Shown one piece after another: positions 23,161 through 51,319 of a stretch of DNA of 64,000 nt. Below the pieces are notes generated by a model that saw only the letters and a list, made by a program, of their open reading frames with translations, searched no databases and had not been told where the DNA came from. The stretch comes from Paragordius varius (Eukaryota > Nematomorpha): the NCBI GenBank assembly GCA_964247055.1, contig OZ176053.1:5456001-5520000 (forward strand). Direction: 5' to 3'. The position numbers were made by a program, and so were the translations under genes. Position 1 is the first letter of the stretch. Every line of letters begins with the position of its first letter.

Positions 23161-26100
23161 TTAGAAAGGTTGTTCGACCCCTAAATTAGGGTCTCGGGGT
23201 CTAAGACGGAATAATAAGAAGAAAGAAATGCTAAGGAACGCAATTCCAAGCAAATCCCCCATAGCCGTCAAGTATGGGATTGCAGCGTTGTCGGGATCAG
23301 TTCGACGTTTCCACATTGATAGTATTATCACATTGGCTAGGTACAAGAGTATTATGACCTACAAATATATTATAATGACATATATTATCAAGTGAGTGAC
23401 GATAGAACCCAAAAATATTATAAGATAATTATTTGTGAATGCTTCTATGATGTGTATATCTCATGTGTGTATCATCAAACATAGTTGTTAATTCTCGTTT
23501 GTTATTCATATGCTAACTACTGAAAATGGCTATGGTGAAAATTTGGTTATAAAAATATAAGTATTTATATTTTAACATTGGATTCTACATTTTTAATATT
23601 AGGTATAAAAAACTAAATGCTAATAAAGCTAGAAACCATTACAAAAAACAACTTTATAAATATGGCACATGTGGTGAATAACAAGTTTTTATTAAACGTT
23701 CCTCTTTAAATAACTTTTAGCAACGTTTCAAAAACTTTTACACGACTTAGATAGGTATCTTTGAATACTTTGAATTAAATTTAAATATAACTTATCCTAA
23801 AAAATCAAGACTGAAAATAAAAAGTTGTATATATAAAAACCTGTAACATGGCTGACACGATGTAAAAAAGGGAAAAATGAAACGTTATAATCGATGATCC
23901 ATTCTTGATGTATGATATGAGGAATAAGAAAAATATATGGCCAGGCAATGCAAACAGAATAAGTAATCGTGCCATTTTAGCGTTAAAATCTATTAGTAAA
24001 TAAAAAATGTTATTTTCCACCATTATTAATATATATTGTCAATTATAACTAATAAATTTTTTACAGCAAAGTCGGGTATGGCGGTGATAAAAATAACCAG
24101 AGTACAAAGATTTAACAATTATATAACATCTTTCTATTAATAAAGGACATTAGAACAGTTAACTTTGCTTTGTTTGGTTAAGTTAATATATTTACACATT
24201 TAAATTAATGATTGCCTATAATGGTGCATTTATAAGGGGTCAGACCCCTTTTAATAGTATTTCTGGATGGTCAAAAATCGAACCCTACCATAAACTAACT
24301 TTGCACGTTTTAAAACTTTTTGCAAAAAAACGTAAAAACACTTAACAAACAACTCTTAAAACATATAACAAGAAAAACAAAACTTTTTGAAAAAAATGTG
24401 GTCCATATATTGTAAGTGGCAGGTGTCGGGGCTTTAGTTATACTCCCATCAGCATTATGAATGTAATAAAATGTTCCAGGCGATCCTAGCTTATGGAAAT
24501 CTGTACTAAGTCGACTAGCTTGAATGGCTACCAAATTACCACCAACGCCATTTATAACGGGTTGATACACGGCTATCCCATTGAAACGTTTCACGGTATA
24601 ATCCAATATTAAGCCTCCAATACTAAAAGCACGCATATACACACATATACATCATGTAAATAAATATTGACCTTGTATATGGCTTATTAAATGTTGACTT
24701 TGGTATATTCATTCGTATCATTACAAATTTTGAAATGGTTATTATTTGAAAAATTAATATATATCATATTTGCTCTTAATACTATATAAATTGGTTTGAT
24801 CTTAAATGTTTTAACAAATGAGATGTAGTAATTAGGCTGGAAAAGTTTATGCCAACATTTAAGATATAAATACTCTTTATTCATAATAATTCAAAATTTT
24901 AAAATAAAATATAAAATGAACTGTGTGATACAAACGCTATAATAAAAGTGTTAGGTGGTATTTATATCATTTTAAAAATGCTTCAATCAAAATAGAATAA
25001 AACTTTGAAAAAAATAATGTTTTTTCAAAAAGGCTTATTACCGTACCAAAGGGGAATTATATTTTTATTTGCCTAAGTTGCTATTCTCTACTCACTAAAA
25101 GGGTTAAACTATTTATAATAATAAAATTATAACAAAAAAGTTCGGTTAAAAAACATACGTGCTGATAACAATGGAAACAAAAATTGGGGCCCATCCAGTG
25201 TTGAGGACGCCCTTAACAAATATATTTCTGCGGCACAATATAAACCACAGAGGGACAAACATAACGTACATAAGGATAATTGGAAGACAAACCCATTGCC
25301 AACGGACTAAATTAGCAAAATATACAACGATAAAAAAATGAAGGAAATCGTAAGAATAACATATAAAAAAAATTACAATTCTTTCACTGCTAAATTCTAA
25401 CATTCAAAATTTTATAATCCACTTGTATGTTTTTGCCATTTTTAAAATTCATCAAAACATTCATTTTCAAATCTAATTTGTTGACACGATATTTAAATAG
25501 ATAAATGATAAATCAATGGACAAATTTTAAAGCTATTATCGTAAAAATATATGTGAAATTAGAGGTTTAGAATATTTTCTTTAATTATAGTAAAATGTAA
25601 CATGAATATTTCTTATTTTCACAAAAAAACAGTATATAAAATCGACTACTTACGCATGTAATTAAACAATAATCGAGCAATGAGTGACAGAATCCCCAAT
25701 GTAACCAAATCGCCCAAACTTGCTGCCATAGGTGTGGCCATATTATCGGGATTTAAGCCATACTTTCTCGTATAATACACTACCAGAATCATAATTACAC
25801 CTATATTGTGTGCATTACATAAAACTTAATTAAAAGAGATCTTTGTGGGTTTTTTTGACATTTTAAGCACATTTTTAGCATTTAAACCTCATAATAAAAC
25901 ATTTGAAAAAAATCCTTTTGGGACAAATAGTGCATAATATACTTGTTTTTGCATCTAATTTTCGGTAAAACTATTATTATGCACTGCTAGCCTATTCACA
26001 TTATTGTCGCCCTGACAGTAGCGTGTGTTAAAAAACAAATTTTGTCCATAATTAAATAAATAAAAGAAACAACTTATTTCATTTCAACATTTAGTTGTTT

Positions 26101-28767
26101 TTACCTATACCCTGTTGTGTTGCTAATTGGCTAATAATGAGAATAGGCCAGCATGAATGTGCACACAGTATTTACAACCAATTCATATAATATAAATGTT
26201 AAGTTTAATTCTGACAAACCCGTTCATGTAAAAAGGAATTCCTTAACAAATTATTTACTATTGAGTCATGGTTCAAAAAGGATTGTTACAAAACAAGAGG
26301 AGAAAATGTTCAAAAAATCTATGTAATGAAAGATAGACAAAAGAGTTCAAAATTAACATATATAGATAGACCTATAACAAAATATAGTGAATACGCTAAA
26401 AAGTAATCAAAAATATTTTCGTTCAACCACTTAATTTAAAAGGCAAACAAAGTATATATGTATATGTTGTGCTTTTACCGTTGTTAATTAAAAAGTTATT
26501 ATTTTTGGCAGGTATACAAATATTTTAAAAATTTCTTGTATATTTATTACCTCATACCATTTGTCTATATACTTACACCTTATATATATCTATATATTTA
26601 TTTATAAATTAACAATGAAAAATATATAAATTTTAATTAAAAAGTTGATTCCCAGTTATTTATGTACCAATTTTTTTACTAAAAAGAAAGTGCCGAAAAT
26701 AATTAGTTTTTTTACCAAAAATTAATGATTATAAAATTCACTTTTTGTTTAATACATATATATATGTTATATCCCTTGTGGAATATCAAAAGAAAATATT
26801 ATTAATAAAGTAAATGCGGAAAATTTATCAGTCTTTATTTCAGGCGGAAAATATATTTATCAAATTATCAATAATAAAAATCATTGATTTAAGGTCACGA
26901 GGTCAATGTCAACATAAAAACTGGTAAAACCTCTATAAAATTTTTATGATTTAATAAATAAAAACAGGTTAAAAAAGTTAATAATTGATTTTCACATTAG
27001 AATAGGTAATAATAGTTAAATAGACATAAAAATCTTAATGTGAATTAAATAATAGGACAAGGTGGTACTGAATATTCAAATATCCTCGTGTATATTTCAA
27101 TTCAAGGTCAAAACTTAAAGATATTTTGGTTCTTAAATGTATTCAAATTCTTATTTGGTTGTATACATACAAAATTTATACGCTGAAAAACTTAAACTTC
27201 AAAATAAAATAATGTATTTTAGTCTCTCATTAAATAGGGTCATCTGCGTAAAAATGTCAATTGCTCAAATAATTATAAATTAATGGATTTTATATTAAAA
27301 CCTTTATTTTTTAAAAATTATGCTTAAATATGATTTTTTAACATTAAAACAAAAAAATAAACCCAAGACTGCACTAGCTAGGGATGTGGTAACCAAACAA
27401 GCAGCCAACAAAATTTGTGCATGAGCCAAATTGATGGTTCCCCCGTCAGGGATGAAACCCATAATGAGAGCAAGGAATGAAACAAAAAATCCCAAACAAA
27501 TGGCTTGAATTTGCAGGAGAAACAAATTGCCTCGAGCCATTTTAAGGAATTGTTTGGTAGCATCGACGTTCCCTACAAAAAATATGTAAAAATATTATTA
27601 ATAATCAAAAAACAATTTTTTTCATTTACGACAACATTTAGCATTAAAACATAACACCACATCATTTTGATCAGGGTAAGCAGGTCCCTGATGTCTATTT
27701 TGACTCAAGAATAATATTTTTTTGTAGCAAAACAACGCTTACATACATTAGAAATGCTTTTATGAAAAAAGTATAGATTCCTTAAAATTTTTCCGTTTAT
27801 TGGTATAAAAAGCAATCAAGCCAAATCCTATACCTAAATTTGCTTGAGTCGATATCCGTGAAGCTAGTGTCATCTCGAGATTGCCTTTAAGACCTAGCAG
27901 TGGGGGTATAAGGATAAAAAGTTCCGACACATTTTCAAACACCGTCCAATGTTGAACTTTATCGAGCAGGACTCCGGCCGCAACCATACCCAAACCCGCA
28001 ACCAGGTAAGGTAAAGAAATTTGAGCGGCAACATTAAGAATTCTTTCTTCTGCGTTTCCATTTGGACTTTCAACACCTTCTGTTGTCTGAGGTGACGGCG
28101 GCGGCACAGACTTTATTATGGTAGTTGAACCGTTGGCATGAGCATGTCTTTTATGGGCTGTATGCTTTTCATTACCATCATTGTTGTTGTTTTCAACATC
28201 AGACGTGTAATTATTATGATTACCATTTTTTGCTTTTTTACTTCCGCCCTTACGGCCAGAACGATGACGAAACTTTGAAAATAAACTGCCTGATAGGGAT
28301 TTGTTAGTTGTTTTGTTTGGTGTTTGAGAGTGTGTTTTATCGTTGATTGGAGATGATATTGGGGTTATGTCAGATTTCAAAGCAACTCCGTGTTCTATAT
28401 CACCATTCTTAATAATGGGTTTATTATTTTCACCGTTAGGTAGGGTACTGTCGAACGAAGCCGCACGATTATCATAGACAAAAGGTGAAGCGACAATTTT
28501 TTCGCCCTCATTCTTGGGCAAAATTTGTGGTGAGCCATTATTTTCATCTTTTAGCGGTTCAAAAACACTGCTACCAAAATCTGAGACAGGAGATGGGGAT
28601 AGGGATGGATTATAAAAATTATTTTCAGATGTATCAATGCGTGTTAAATCACTCTCGGTAGTATTGGTATGCGTAAGAGGTAGTGCAGAAGGAGTTTTGG
28701 ATAAATTATCAGGATGATGCGAAGTTGAAGATGTTTTAAACCCTAAAAAATCCCAAATCTTGGACAT
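23161..28767 (-). CDS. SLC41A1: SLC41/MgtE-family magnesium transporter
   Basis: Membrane carrier for Mg2+ and other divalent cations. Seven exons, phases consistent: 27834-28767, 27363-27572, 25654-25800, 25159-25306, 24384-24622, 23841-23989, 23161-23358; 674 aa predicted. Residues 1 to ~240 are a polar, low-complexity cytosolic extension (basic stretch [15 protein letters not shown], then an Asn/His-rich run). Two MgtE-like repeats follow. Repeat 1 has [20 protein letters not shown] and [18 protein letters not shown]. Repeat 2 has [20 protein letters not shown] and [18 protein letters not shown]. The paired Asp/Asn/Pro helices are the expected pore motifs. It is longer than human SLC41A1 (513 aa) because of the N-terminal extension. 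No micro-intron was found; the shortest intron is 261 nt. It is divergent from TNPO3 with 392 bp between start codons. Which SLC41 paralogue it matches cannot be told. Confidence 0.93.
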
Positions 28768-29159
28768 GATTGTGCGTAGGAAAAAAAAGATGTCAAATAT
28801 AAATATAATTTAACCCATAACTAAAATAAATATAATGTTTTATTATGAATAAAAAGATGCCGTTGGTTTAATCATGAATACTCATCTATTTGGATAGAGA
28901 AAAAATGCAAAATCAATTATTTTTTCTAATTTAAAAGCAATTGTTTGAAAAAAACAATTAATATTTGGTTGCTCCAATAAAATGACTTGCGTTAACTTCT
29001 TTGGCTATATACCTTAAAAAGGTATTATGAATAGAAAATGCATAACATTGCGAATTTACAACAATGTGGTTTTTGTAATAATATTCAGCGATAAATTTGG
29101 AAACAAATCAAAACATATGTATATATTTCTCACCGTATGCAAAAAGGTTTACACTAGTG
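28768..29159. promoter_or_regulatory. 392-bp divergent intergenic region, SLC41/TNPO3
   Basis: Lies between the two opposite start codons, so it must hold 5' leaders and probably shared or back-to-back promoters. It is AT-rich with homopolymer runs; no convincing TATA box, initiator or factor site stands out by eye. An in-frame upstream ATG for TNPO3 lies at 29097. Confidence 0.5.
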
Positions 29160-32100
29160 ATGCAGTTTGAGATTGATAATGTTTTGAATGTTCTCGATAC
29201 CGTTTATCTAAATAAGAATCAAGATCCTGATAAAGACCAAAAATTAAAATATTTAAATGAATTACAAAAATCCGTAATTGTTAATTAATTTTTAGAATCA
29301 AGCATGGGAGTTAGCCTTCAAAATATTATCAATAAACAAATCAATCGAGCTCAATTTTTTTGCGGCTCAAACTTTAAAACAAAAAGTGCAACTATACTTT
29401 TATGAATTACCTCAATCACATTATAGCGTATTTGTTATCCATTTATTTTAGTCATTTCAGAACACTTTATATACCCTTTTATCGTATTATAATAGCTCCA
29501 ATCAAACTATTGTTCTCAATCAAGTTATACCTGTTTATTATTTTTTAGCTGAGACTAGTGGTCGCAGATTTTATTATTCTATCTCCAAATATTATAAACG
29601 CCTTAAAAGAATTTTTAGAAAAGTATGTTATCATTTAATTTATATAGATTCGATCATGATTCAAACGAGGCAACCGTTTTAGATGTGCTTATTAATTTAG
29701 TAGATGAAGTAAATTAAAATTATTCTTTTTATATATTTTACTTTTTAATATTAATTATTATATGATTAGCTTCACAATAAATCTCTTAAAATTGGATCTG
29801 TTAAACGACAAGAAATATCCAATCAATTGACTCAATACGCACCCTCTATATTGAGAAAACTAGTGAGTGTTAATTTGAATGTTGGACTTTTATATGATTA
29901 ATAAAAATAGTCAATAAACGATAAATCGGAATTTTTCAGCGTGCTTGTAAAAATTAATATACAAAAATATTTTTAATTTTTCAAAAATTTGATATTCAAA
30001 CAGCCTTATGCTATTCTTACATAATTTTATTACATTTTTATAAATAGTTTGATTATACTAAAGTAAAAAATATATTTTAATTTACTTATGATATGAAAAA
30101 GACGTAAACCTTAATTTGTTTTGCCACGACTCATATAATAATTTCATTATTTTTCTTGAATTAGCGGTCATTTATATACATTTACCACTTTTAAGAATTT
30201 TTTTGTATAATAATAGGATTTTCAGCTGTATATTTATTTAAATTACATTTGGACAATACATTTTTATTGGTATCAGAGCTTAAATGAATTAAATTATAAT
30301 TTATATACCATATCTTAATATTATTTTTATATACCATTTTTTAGGATTCTATCGTTGCTAAATATTTACCCGAAAGTTTTGATGTCAACACCAGGACTTT
30401 TAAATCTGATTCTCAAAACCAAACAATTATATCACAAGTGCTCGCTTCAACGTTTAAATGCATGGAAAGGTGGATAGATTGTGGCATAATTGAAATTGAT
30501 TCTTTTAATACGCACCTTAACAACACAAACATACAACAATCTACTACGAATCAATCGAATAATATTAACATCATTATACCAAATTACGAAACTTTAATTG
30601 GTGGAACTGTTTTAGAGCGTGCAATCGAAATTTTAGTAATTTATAAGTATTTACAACATGTTAGCACACAATAGTTTTGACTTTCATATATATATCCTAA
30701 TTATAAGGAAAATGATTTACCTATTAGCTATATCTATTTTTTTTAATTTTTCATTCCTTTACTCTATAACTATATTTTTTAACAAATTATTCTTTTTTTT
30801 TGATTTGTAAAAATATATTTAGTAAGTGTTTTATATTGGTTTTAAATTTACAACTAAAACTATATTGAAATTGGAAAATGTATGATAATGGTGAAGAATT
30901 TTTTTAGTTTGGGTGTATTTTATAGCTCCATACCTGAAATATTTTATATATTAACTGTCTTCAATTAAAGTTAATAAATTCAATAAAATTTGGTTTTTTA
31001 ATAAAATTATTTTTATCTCATTTTACAGTTACCATTGTCCAATAATTATGAAACATATCTCAAGTGTTTGGACAAAACATTGCATGGGAAAGCTATTGAT
31101 ATTCTTATAGCCATTATTATAACCATAGAAGTAACATACTTGATAAGTTTAAAAAGCGATATTCCTTTGTTATATATGCTTATATATACCTTTTTGCTGT
31201 ACAAATTTGAGATTAACGAGTCAAATTATAATGCAATTTATTTAAAAGAGATATTTATTATATTTAATTTAAAGTTGTTACTTTTGATGTTAGAAAATTT
31301 TTTTAAAAAGAAATTAAAAATGTATCTTTACTTTTCAATACTCTCAAGTTTGTATTAATATAATATTACCCATATTTACTCTTTATGTAAATTTGGTCAA
31401 ATATTTATTTTGTTGTTTGAATATAGGAACCAAGTTTATATCCTGACTTAACACAATTGTTACTTAGTACAATGTATCAAATGCACAATGGTATATTTAA
31501 GCATTGTATTACAAGTACTATAAATTCCCCATCTAACGCGGAAGATAGTGATTCTGAACACAATGAAATGTAAAATTTTGGATTGTTCAATAGAAAATAT
31601 TGTACCTTTTTTTAAATTTATATTTTTGCAATTAAATTCTTAATTTGGAAACTTATTTTTTTATGTCTCATATAGATCCACCAATTATTGCACATTGTTT
31701 TGTGAAATGGCAAATCTGTGTTTAACGGCAATGATAACTAATCCTAATCAGGTAAAATGAGCATTCAAAATCATAAGCAAAAGATCATAAATCTCTGATT
31801 TTCATATTTAAAATATTGCAAACTTTTTTATTTCATATTTTGTAAAGACTTTTATATGTATATTGAAATTTGATGATTTGATTTTAGGGTTTTGGTGATC
31901 TCAAATTGCTGCAAGTCATGTTGGAATGTTTAAACAGCCAGGATATAGAAGTATGAATCTTTTTTATTTTAGTATTATATAATAGGCCAAATTTGACATT
32001 ATTCACAAAACTCATTTATATGCATTATATAATCAATATAATTTTAAATTTAAATAAAATATAAAAAGTTCTTTATATAATCTCATCTGCTTAATGGTTA

Positions 32101-34636
32101 ACTTAATTTCATTTATTCATGAAATTTTTTAGTTGGCAGAAATAACATATACATTTTGGTATAATTTTGCTGAATGTCTCTACAATAACACGAGTGTTAC
32201 GAAAGATGATCAAAAACTTGCACTATTTCAGCCGTCTGTTAATGGTTTGTTACAATGCCTTTTCCCAAAAATTATGTTGGAATCGGATTATGTATGTTGC
32301 TTTTTATATTGCTTTTTTATGATATATTTTCGTTTTATGACACATTGAAAATATATTTTTGGAAAGTTTATAAATAATAAAATTGTATCAAGGTATCATA
32401 AATTCAACAAAATTTATTCTATTTGTTTTTCGATAAAATTTCTTGAAATAATAGTTTAAATTAATATGTTCAGTTTATATAAAGAATAAAATCGAAAATA
32501 TCAATAAATATAAAAATATTGAAATTCAGTTTAGATTGTTTATAAGAACCGTAATGCAGTGAATTTTATGATAGGGTAACCAATTTGGTTAATGTTGTTT
32601 ATAATTGTGGATATTTTTTATATAAAATTTCTTTAGAATGAAATTCCTAACGTTAGGGATGACATTGGCGAAACTCGACAACAAATATACAGCTTGATTC
32701 AAGATGTTTCATTCGCATCAGATCCTATTGGTATAGTCAATCAGGTATAACTAATTTTTGACATAAAAACTTACGCAAGTGTGTAATTGATGTATAGATC
32801 ATAAAAATTAAATCGATTTTTTATGTTAATTTATTTAATATTTAGCATTCCATATTCATTAATTTTCTTAGTTTATATTGATAATTTACACATTCATTTT
32901 AAACATGCATTTTTGTCTGAAATTAACCTAAAGAGTAAAAAATCATAAAAAAATTGTTGAGCATGTATAACTTATATTGTAGGTTATGATATATCTTATG
33001 TTATACACGTCAATTTTGAGAATAGAGATTTAAAAAAAACTTTTAAATATATATTATTGTAACATACAAATCATAAAAAAAGTTATACACAAATATCAAA
33101 TACGATAATCCCTCTAATTTTATTATTAGATGATAGGACATGCCGATAATATAAACACGCAGGCACATCAAAAGGAGGCGGCCTATTTTATTACATCCGC
33201 ACTTATTAAAGAAATTTTGCGAAAGTATAAGTTAATATATATGATTAAATTTTTTATCTAATCTAAAACCATCATTTTCCAGTGTCATAAATTAAATAAA
33301 ACATAATATTTTATAAGTTATATTTCATGTCTTTGTGTTAGCAAAAACTTAAATTCTCAATCAATCGATCAAACGTTTGATGCCCTTCTCACTTCCATAA
33401 CCAATGAATCCAAATTTATACAATGCTTGGAAATTTGGTCGGCGTTTCCAACCCTTTTATACACGTGTTTAGAAGTGCTTCAAGAAATGGCACGATGGAT
33501 TGTCTCTAGCGATACCTCAAAAATAAGTAATGTTTTAAAAATATATTTTTAAATATTTTACACATTAAATACAAATATATGTAAGTTGGGTTGGGTTTTA
33601 AACTGATTAAATGCTATTTAGCCAACTTGACAGTTTATGAATGCAGTATTTGTGGCCCTAACCAACATTATAATTTGCTTTTAGTACTATATATTGTTGG
33701 TACCTAAAAACAAATACTGAACTACTTCATGACAAAAATAATAATTACACCATCTTTTTACATTTAATATACGATTTATCCCATTGCATTTATTTCATAT
33801 GCTGTGTTCCCAAAAAATTTAACTGTTTTAGCGGTCCTAATCATGGTCATAAACCGAATACACTTGTAACCTGTCAGACCCAACCTTTTATAAAATATTT
33901 TAATGTAAATTCTTTTATCCAATTTTTCATTAATATATCTATTTTTTATACCTATATATATGTATAGAGGAAGTATCTTGGACACTCTCCTAAAATCTTA
34001 GTTGTTACTATCTTTCTTGTACTTTTGTTTAGAAACTGTGTTGGATAGAACGCTTTATGCGCTAACTTTTCTCGGTCCTTATGATTCTCCTAAATGTGCG
34101 TTTGAACTTAAAAATGGCGCACTTTCAGTTATAACGGCTCTCTTTAATGCTCTCATTATGGGGCAAGATTTATCAAACAACCATACTTCTAGTGCAAACA
34201 CATTAACCCTAATTTGCTCGGTGCAAAATAATCAATACCTGTCTACTCTTTTGTCCTTTGCACAAAGTTGCTCAAATAGCACTACGGATTCTCACAAGAA
34301 AAACGTAGCAAAAGGTGTTAATAAGACAAATAATGTCATGTGCCTTGATAGATCTTGCAAACAAGAGTTGATTGAGGGTACGAAAATCTGACTTTATATA
34401 ATTGAACTTATGGATTATCATGGGGTGTTTTTGTTAAAGCTGTGCACACATTTTATGGTTAAATATTTAGATTCAGGCATGTTTTCCGGGTTTAAATGTC
34501 TCTTATTGCTTTCTTTTCCTATTGAATAGCTCTAAGCGATAACTTATTATGACTAAGCTAATCATACAATTTTAATTATATTTTTTAGCTATTATCCATA
34601 CCAAAACCTTTCACTTTTTATAAATTTCTCTCAAAC

Positions 34637-34670
<34 letters not shown>

Positions 34671-37600
34671 AAAACAGTTTAAAAAGGATATTGATGCGAA
34701 TAAGGGTATCTTTCCCGCAGAAGACACCATAAGGGACGTAGTTAATAAAATTTTAATTTATATATTTTTTTGTCATACAAATTAGCCATTAGTATTTTGA
34801 TACCTTATCTCCAAGATCCACAAATGATTGCACAATGTCTCTCCATAATCTGTGATAAATTAGTTGCTGGACTTGCATTGGTATAACTTATTTATTTGCC
34901 GTTTATTGTATAAATGACTATAATTCTTTTATTTATAAGCACCATAAAATGTTAAATCTATTTATTTTATAATTTGTTACGGCCGTCCAGGAAATCAATA
35001 ATAAAAATAACGGTCTTCAAAATTGTGATCCTACACCATGGCTTGATCAAATTACAGCTCTGTTCAAGTATAAACATTTAATGTTTTACTGTATTTATTC
35101 TTTTTAATTTAAACCGATATACTATCGTAAATATAAAATGATAAATTGAGCATTTTAATTAAGCCACTGGGTTTTAAATAATTTATGCTTTAGATGAAAT
35201 TGTGATTAAACAACTATTTATTTTCTCATTTAGACCATTTGCATTGCACAAAAAACGTACCAACATGACTGGATTACTTACGCCCGTATTGGTTAAAGTA
35301 TATTCATTATTTTATTTTAGCCAATTTATAATCTTGTTTCATAAACAATCATACATCTTTCTTTTATACCTAATTTTTCTTAGGTATGGCCAGTACTCAA
35401 TCAACTATTCCTGACTTTTCAGGATTCGGAACAAAAAACTGAAAGAATTTGTCGCAGTTTAAAACACATTTTTCGGGCGATTGGGAAGGATGGAACCGCT
35501 TATCTTTTGCCTCATTTGCTTACTACGGTTTATATATTTTTTGTCAAATTTAAAATCAGTTTTTTACTTAGATATAATGATATTTTAGGATTGAACAAAT
35601 CTTTTGTAATTTTCACTCTTTTTTTGTTTGATAAAAGAATTCTGTTTTTTTGTTATCAGATTCTTCCATTGTACCAAAACAAGCATCATTCATCATATGT
35701 ATATCTAGCTAGTGTATTAGTTGAAGAGTTTCATTCGGTACCAGAATATCAAAATGGATTGATAGATATATTTGAGGTATTTTAATTTTTTGGCTTATTT
35801 AAGTTTATCGAACAAATTACCATTTTAAGCGTGAATGATAATTTAATTAATAATACATTATTTAAAATTTTTGACCAATTGCATGGTATTTAAACCATTA
35901 TTTTAAAAACAAAAATATTAACGTTATAATAAAACGTTTATATCCATATTATCACCTTGCTTTACTTATTAAACATTTTTTGGTGTATGTGGTCCGATTT
36001 AATATTATTTTTAACAATTTTGTTTCAACATTGAAGCTTAAATTTAATTTGATGTATAATTTAACCATTATATTCAAACATCCTTTTTTTCAATAATAGA
36101 ATTTCACACAATGTTTTGTGCAATTACTTTGTTTTACGATACAAAAACACAATATTATACCAAACTTAAACACTGTGCTAAGTTTTGAAAATTTTGACAG
36201 TGTACCCATGCAAGCCATTGTTCAAGCAGCAAAACAAATCCCTGACAATGTTGAAGATTATTTTCGATTGTGCCAAAAGTACTTGATTATTTTGTATTTA
36301 ATTAATTTTAAGTCTATATTATATGTTTAAGTAAAAATAATAGCTGGTTTGACCACCTATGAATTCAGTCTTTAAGGTTATAATTAGTCTATAAATACTA
36401 CCCCCGTAAAGATTTTGTAATAATTAGATAAATAAAACGAAAGTAACTATTCATTGTTATAGTTTCTTAATAAAATATAAATATTATGATCGATTTGATA
36501 AAGTTTTACAATTTTTTCACATAAAATTAAGTTTTATATATCACCTTTATATGTATATGACCATATGTTTGCAATTATGGAATGGTTCATCAAAACCAAC
36601 CCTAATCACCTAAGTTTAAAGATCAGTTACTAGTTTGTAGAATGAGTTTCAATAATTGATATATTATCAATTTTTTATTTTTTTTAAAAAAATTAGAGCC
36701 ATTAAAATATCCAAAATTACTGAATTGCTGCAAAGACCTATGATGGAAGGCGGGATTATTTTTCGTATTTTTATTGCTATATGTTTTCTGGATCACCGGG
36801 AAGCACACTCGGCTGCAATGTTATTTCTCACAGATTTTATCAACATACCTAGTTCACATCAATCATCAATGGTTTATTCTAATATTCATAATTATTTTTA
36901 TTTTATAATTTTATTTTTCCATATAATTAGTAAGGATTTAATGCTTTTTCATGACGGTTTTGTTTATTTTTAAACATTGTTATATAAATATATATAGGAT
37001 GATGCCTCATATTCAAATCTTAAAACGTTAGTAACCAGCCATTACATGAATAAATATGGTTTAATCATACTGAGGAGTTTACTGTTAGCTATATGCTTTT
37101 TCCTTTCACCTCAATTGTATCCCGAGGTGGCTGATGTTTTTTACGAACTAATGGCCATTGATAAAAAGGTTGAAAAAATAATTATTCATTTGAAAACCGT
37201 ATTTTTTATAACAATCTTTTTTTATTTAGGGTTTTTCTAATTGGATGGATTTGGCTTTGCAGGACATACGTAAAAGATTGAATTGTGTTATTCAAGCATA
37301 TCAAAATAATACGAGTAACCTCGGTTCAGCTTTAAATAACTCTAACCCCTTGTTATCGTTTAACCAGGAGGCAAATTCGAATGGTACCCATATCTCTTTT
37401 TTACTTTTAATTAATGTGTATAATTAACCTTTATGTAAAAAATTTTAACCTTTTACCTTGTGAAGTTTCGCAAACAATAAAAATAAAATTATAATTGCAT
37501 CGAACATATCAGTTTTTATATTTTTATCTTTAATTTTATTATAGATGCTTATTGGTTACCGGATTTACCCAATTTCCCTGCATCTTTTTTGGTTGTTTCA

Positions 37601-38053
37601 GCTTCACACGGTGATTATACACAAAATAGCGATAAAACCTGTTCACATATTTTAACTGATCAAATTTTACATCAATTCACTATCACTATTCTCAAGTATA
37701 TACTTTTGATTTAGAGTTTTCATAAAGAAAATATATAATATGCTGTATAACTAATATTTTTATTGAATTTATTTGAGTTTTTTTTAATGGCCACAATCCA
37801 ATATATAAAAATTTAAACCTAAGAAAATGGTAATTAGTATGTAAATTTTTTTCTTATTACATAAAGTAATTATTGTTCTCCTAAAATATCTGGATATAAC
37901 AGCATTATAAAATTTGTTTTAAATCAATGATAAATCTCTAACAATACAAATAATATGTATTTCATTTTAATTTATTAATTTTTGGATTTTAGTGCAACAC
38001 AAGAAAAGCATATTACGAGGGCTTTCCGGGAATTTGCCTTACTATTGAAATGA
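29160..38053 (+). CDS. TNPO3: Transportin-3 (importin-beta family nuclear import receptor)
   Basis: Imports SR splicing factors into the nucleus with RanGTP; built of HEAT repeats. I assembled 27 exons with consistent phase (first 29160-29273, 29296-29427, 29452-29523, 29549-29622, 29648-29708, 29770-29862, 30345-30635; last 37993-38053), giving about 1,166 aa against 923 in human. Colinear matches include ELQKS-NQAWELAFKIL, FFAAQTLKQKVQ, the YELPQSHYS region, GFGDLKLLQVML, TYTFWYNFAECLY, VWPVLNQLF, YVYLASVLVEEF, FLDHREAHSAAMLFL, LYPEVADVFYELM and C-terminal ITRAFREFALLLK. Extra length sits in loops rich in Asn/Ser/Thr (exons 30345-30635 and 34033-34377). The first four introns are 22, 24, 25 and 25 nt; the fifth is 61 and later ones reach 506. 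The start at 29160 fits human better than the upstream in-frame ATG at 29097. An AATAAA lies at 38163-38168. Confidence 0.95.
29274..29647 (+). other. Cluster of four micro-introns in TNPO3
   Basis: 29274-29295 (22 nt), 29428-29451 (24 nt), 29524-29548 (25 nt) and 29623-29647 (25 nt). All are GT..AG with T-rich ends in ttttag or atatag. Removing them restores continuous transportin-3 homology across residues ~38-131; every one shifts frame or brings a stop if kept. The first and fourth contain a TTAAT that could serve as branch site about 7-13 nt from the AG. Confidence 0.92.
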
Positions 38054-38202
38054 AATAGAAGAATGATTAATTTATTTATGAGATCAACACCGCTTTAAAT
38101 TACCTTTCAGGATCATAATTATTATAAATTAACTACTACTCTATGATTTGACAAATATTATGAATAAATGGTTTTTTCTCATTATATTTGTTAATTGCCA
38201 AC

Positions 38203-38246
<44 letters not shown>

Positions 38247-38345
38247 TATTTAGATTTTATTCTTCTAAAATTTTTATTAAGAGAAGGAGCTTTTTATAGG
38301 AACTTTTCAATGAAAACAAATTTGATATGCAAAAATATTTTTTTT
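38054..38345. other. 292-bp convergent gap between TNPO3 and ATE1 stops
   Basis: Holds both 3' UTRs: AATAAA for TNPO3 at 38163-38168, and TTTATT (AATAAA on the minus strand) near 38253 and 38275 for ATE1. A (TA)n microsatellite of about 40 bp spans 38202-38243. Confidence 0.6.

Positions 38346-51319
<12,974 letters not shown>

Noticed and set aside
28125-28307. Small plus-strand open frame inside SLC41 exon 1
   Set aside because: It is a shadow of the real minus-strand coding exon; its His/Tyr-rich sequence mirrors the low-complexity region.
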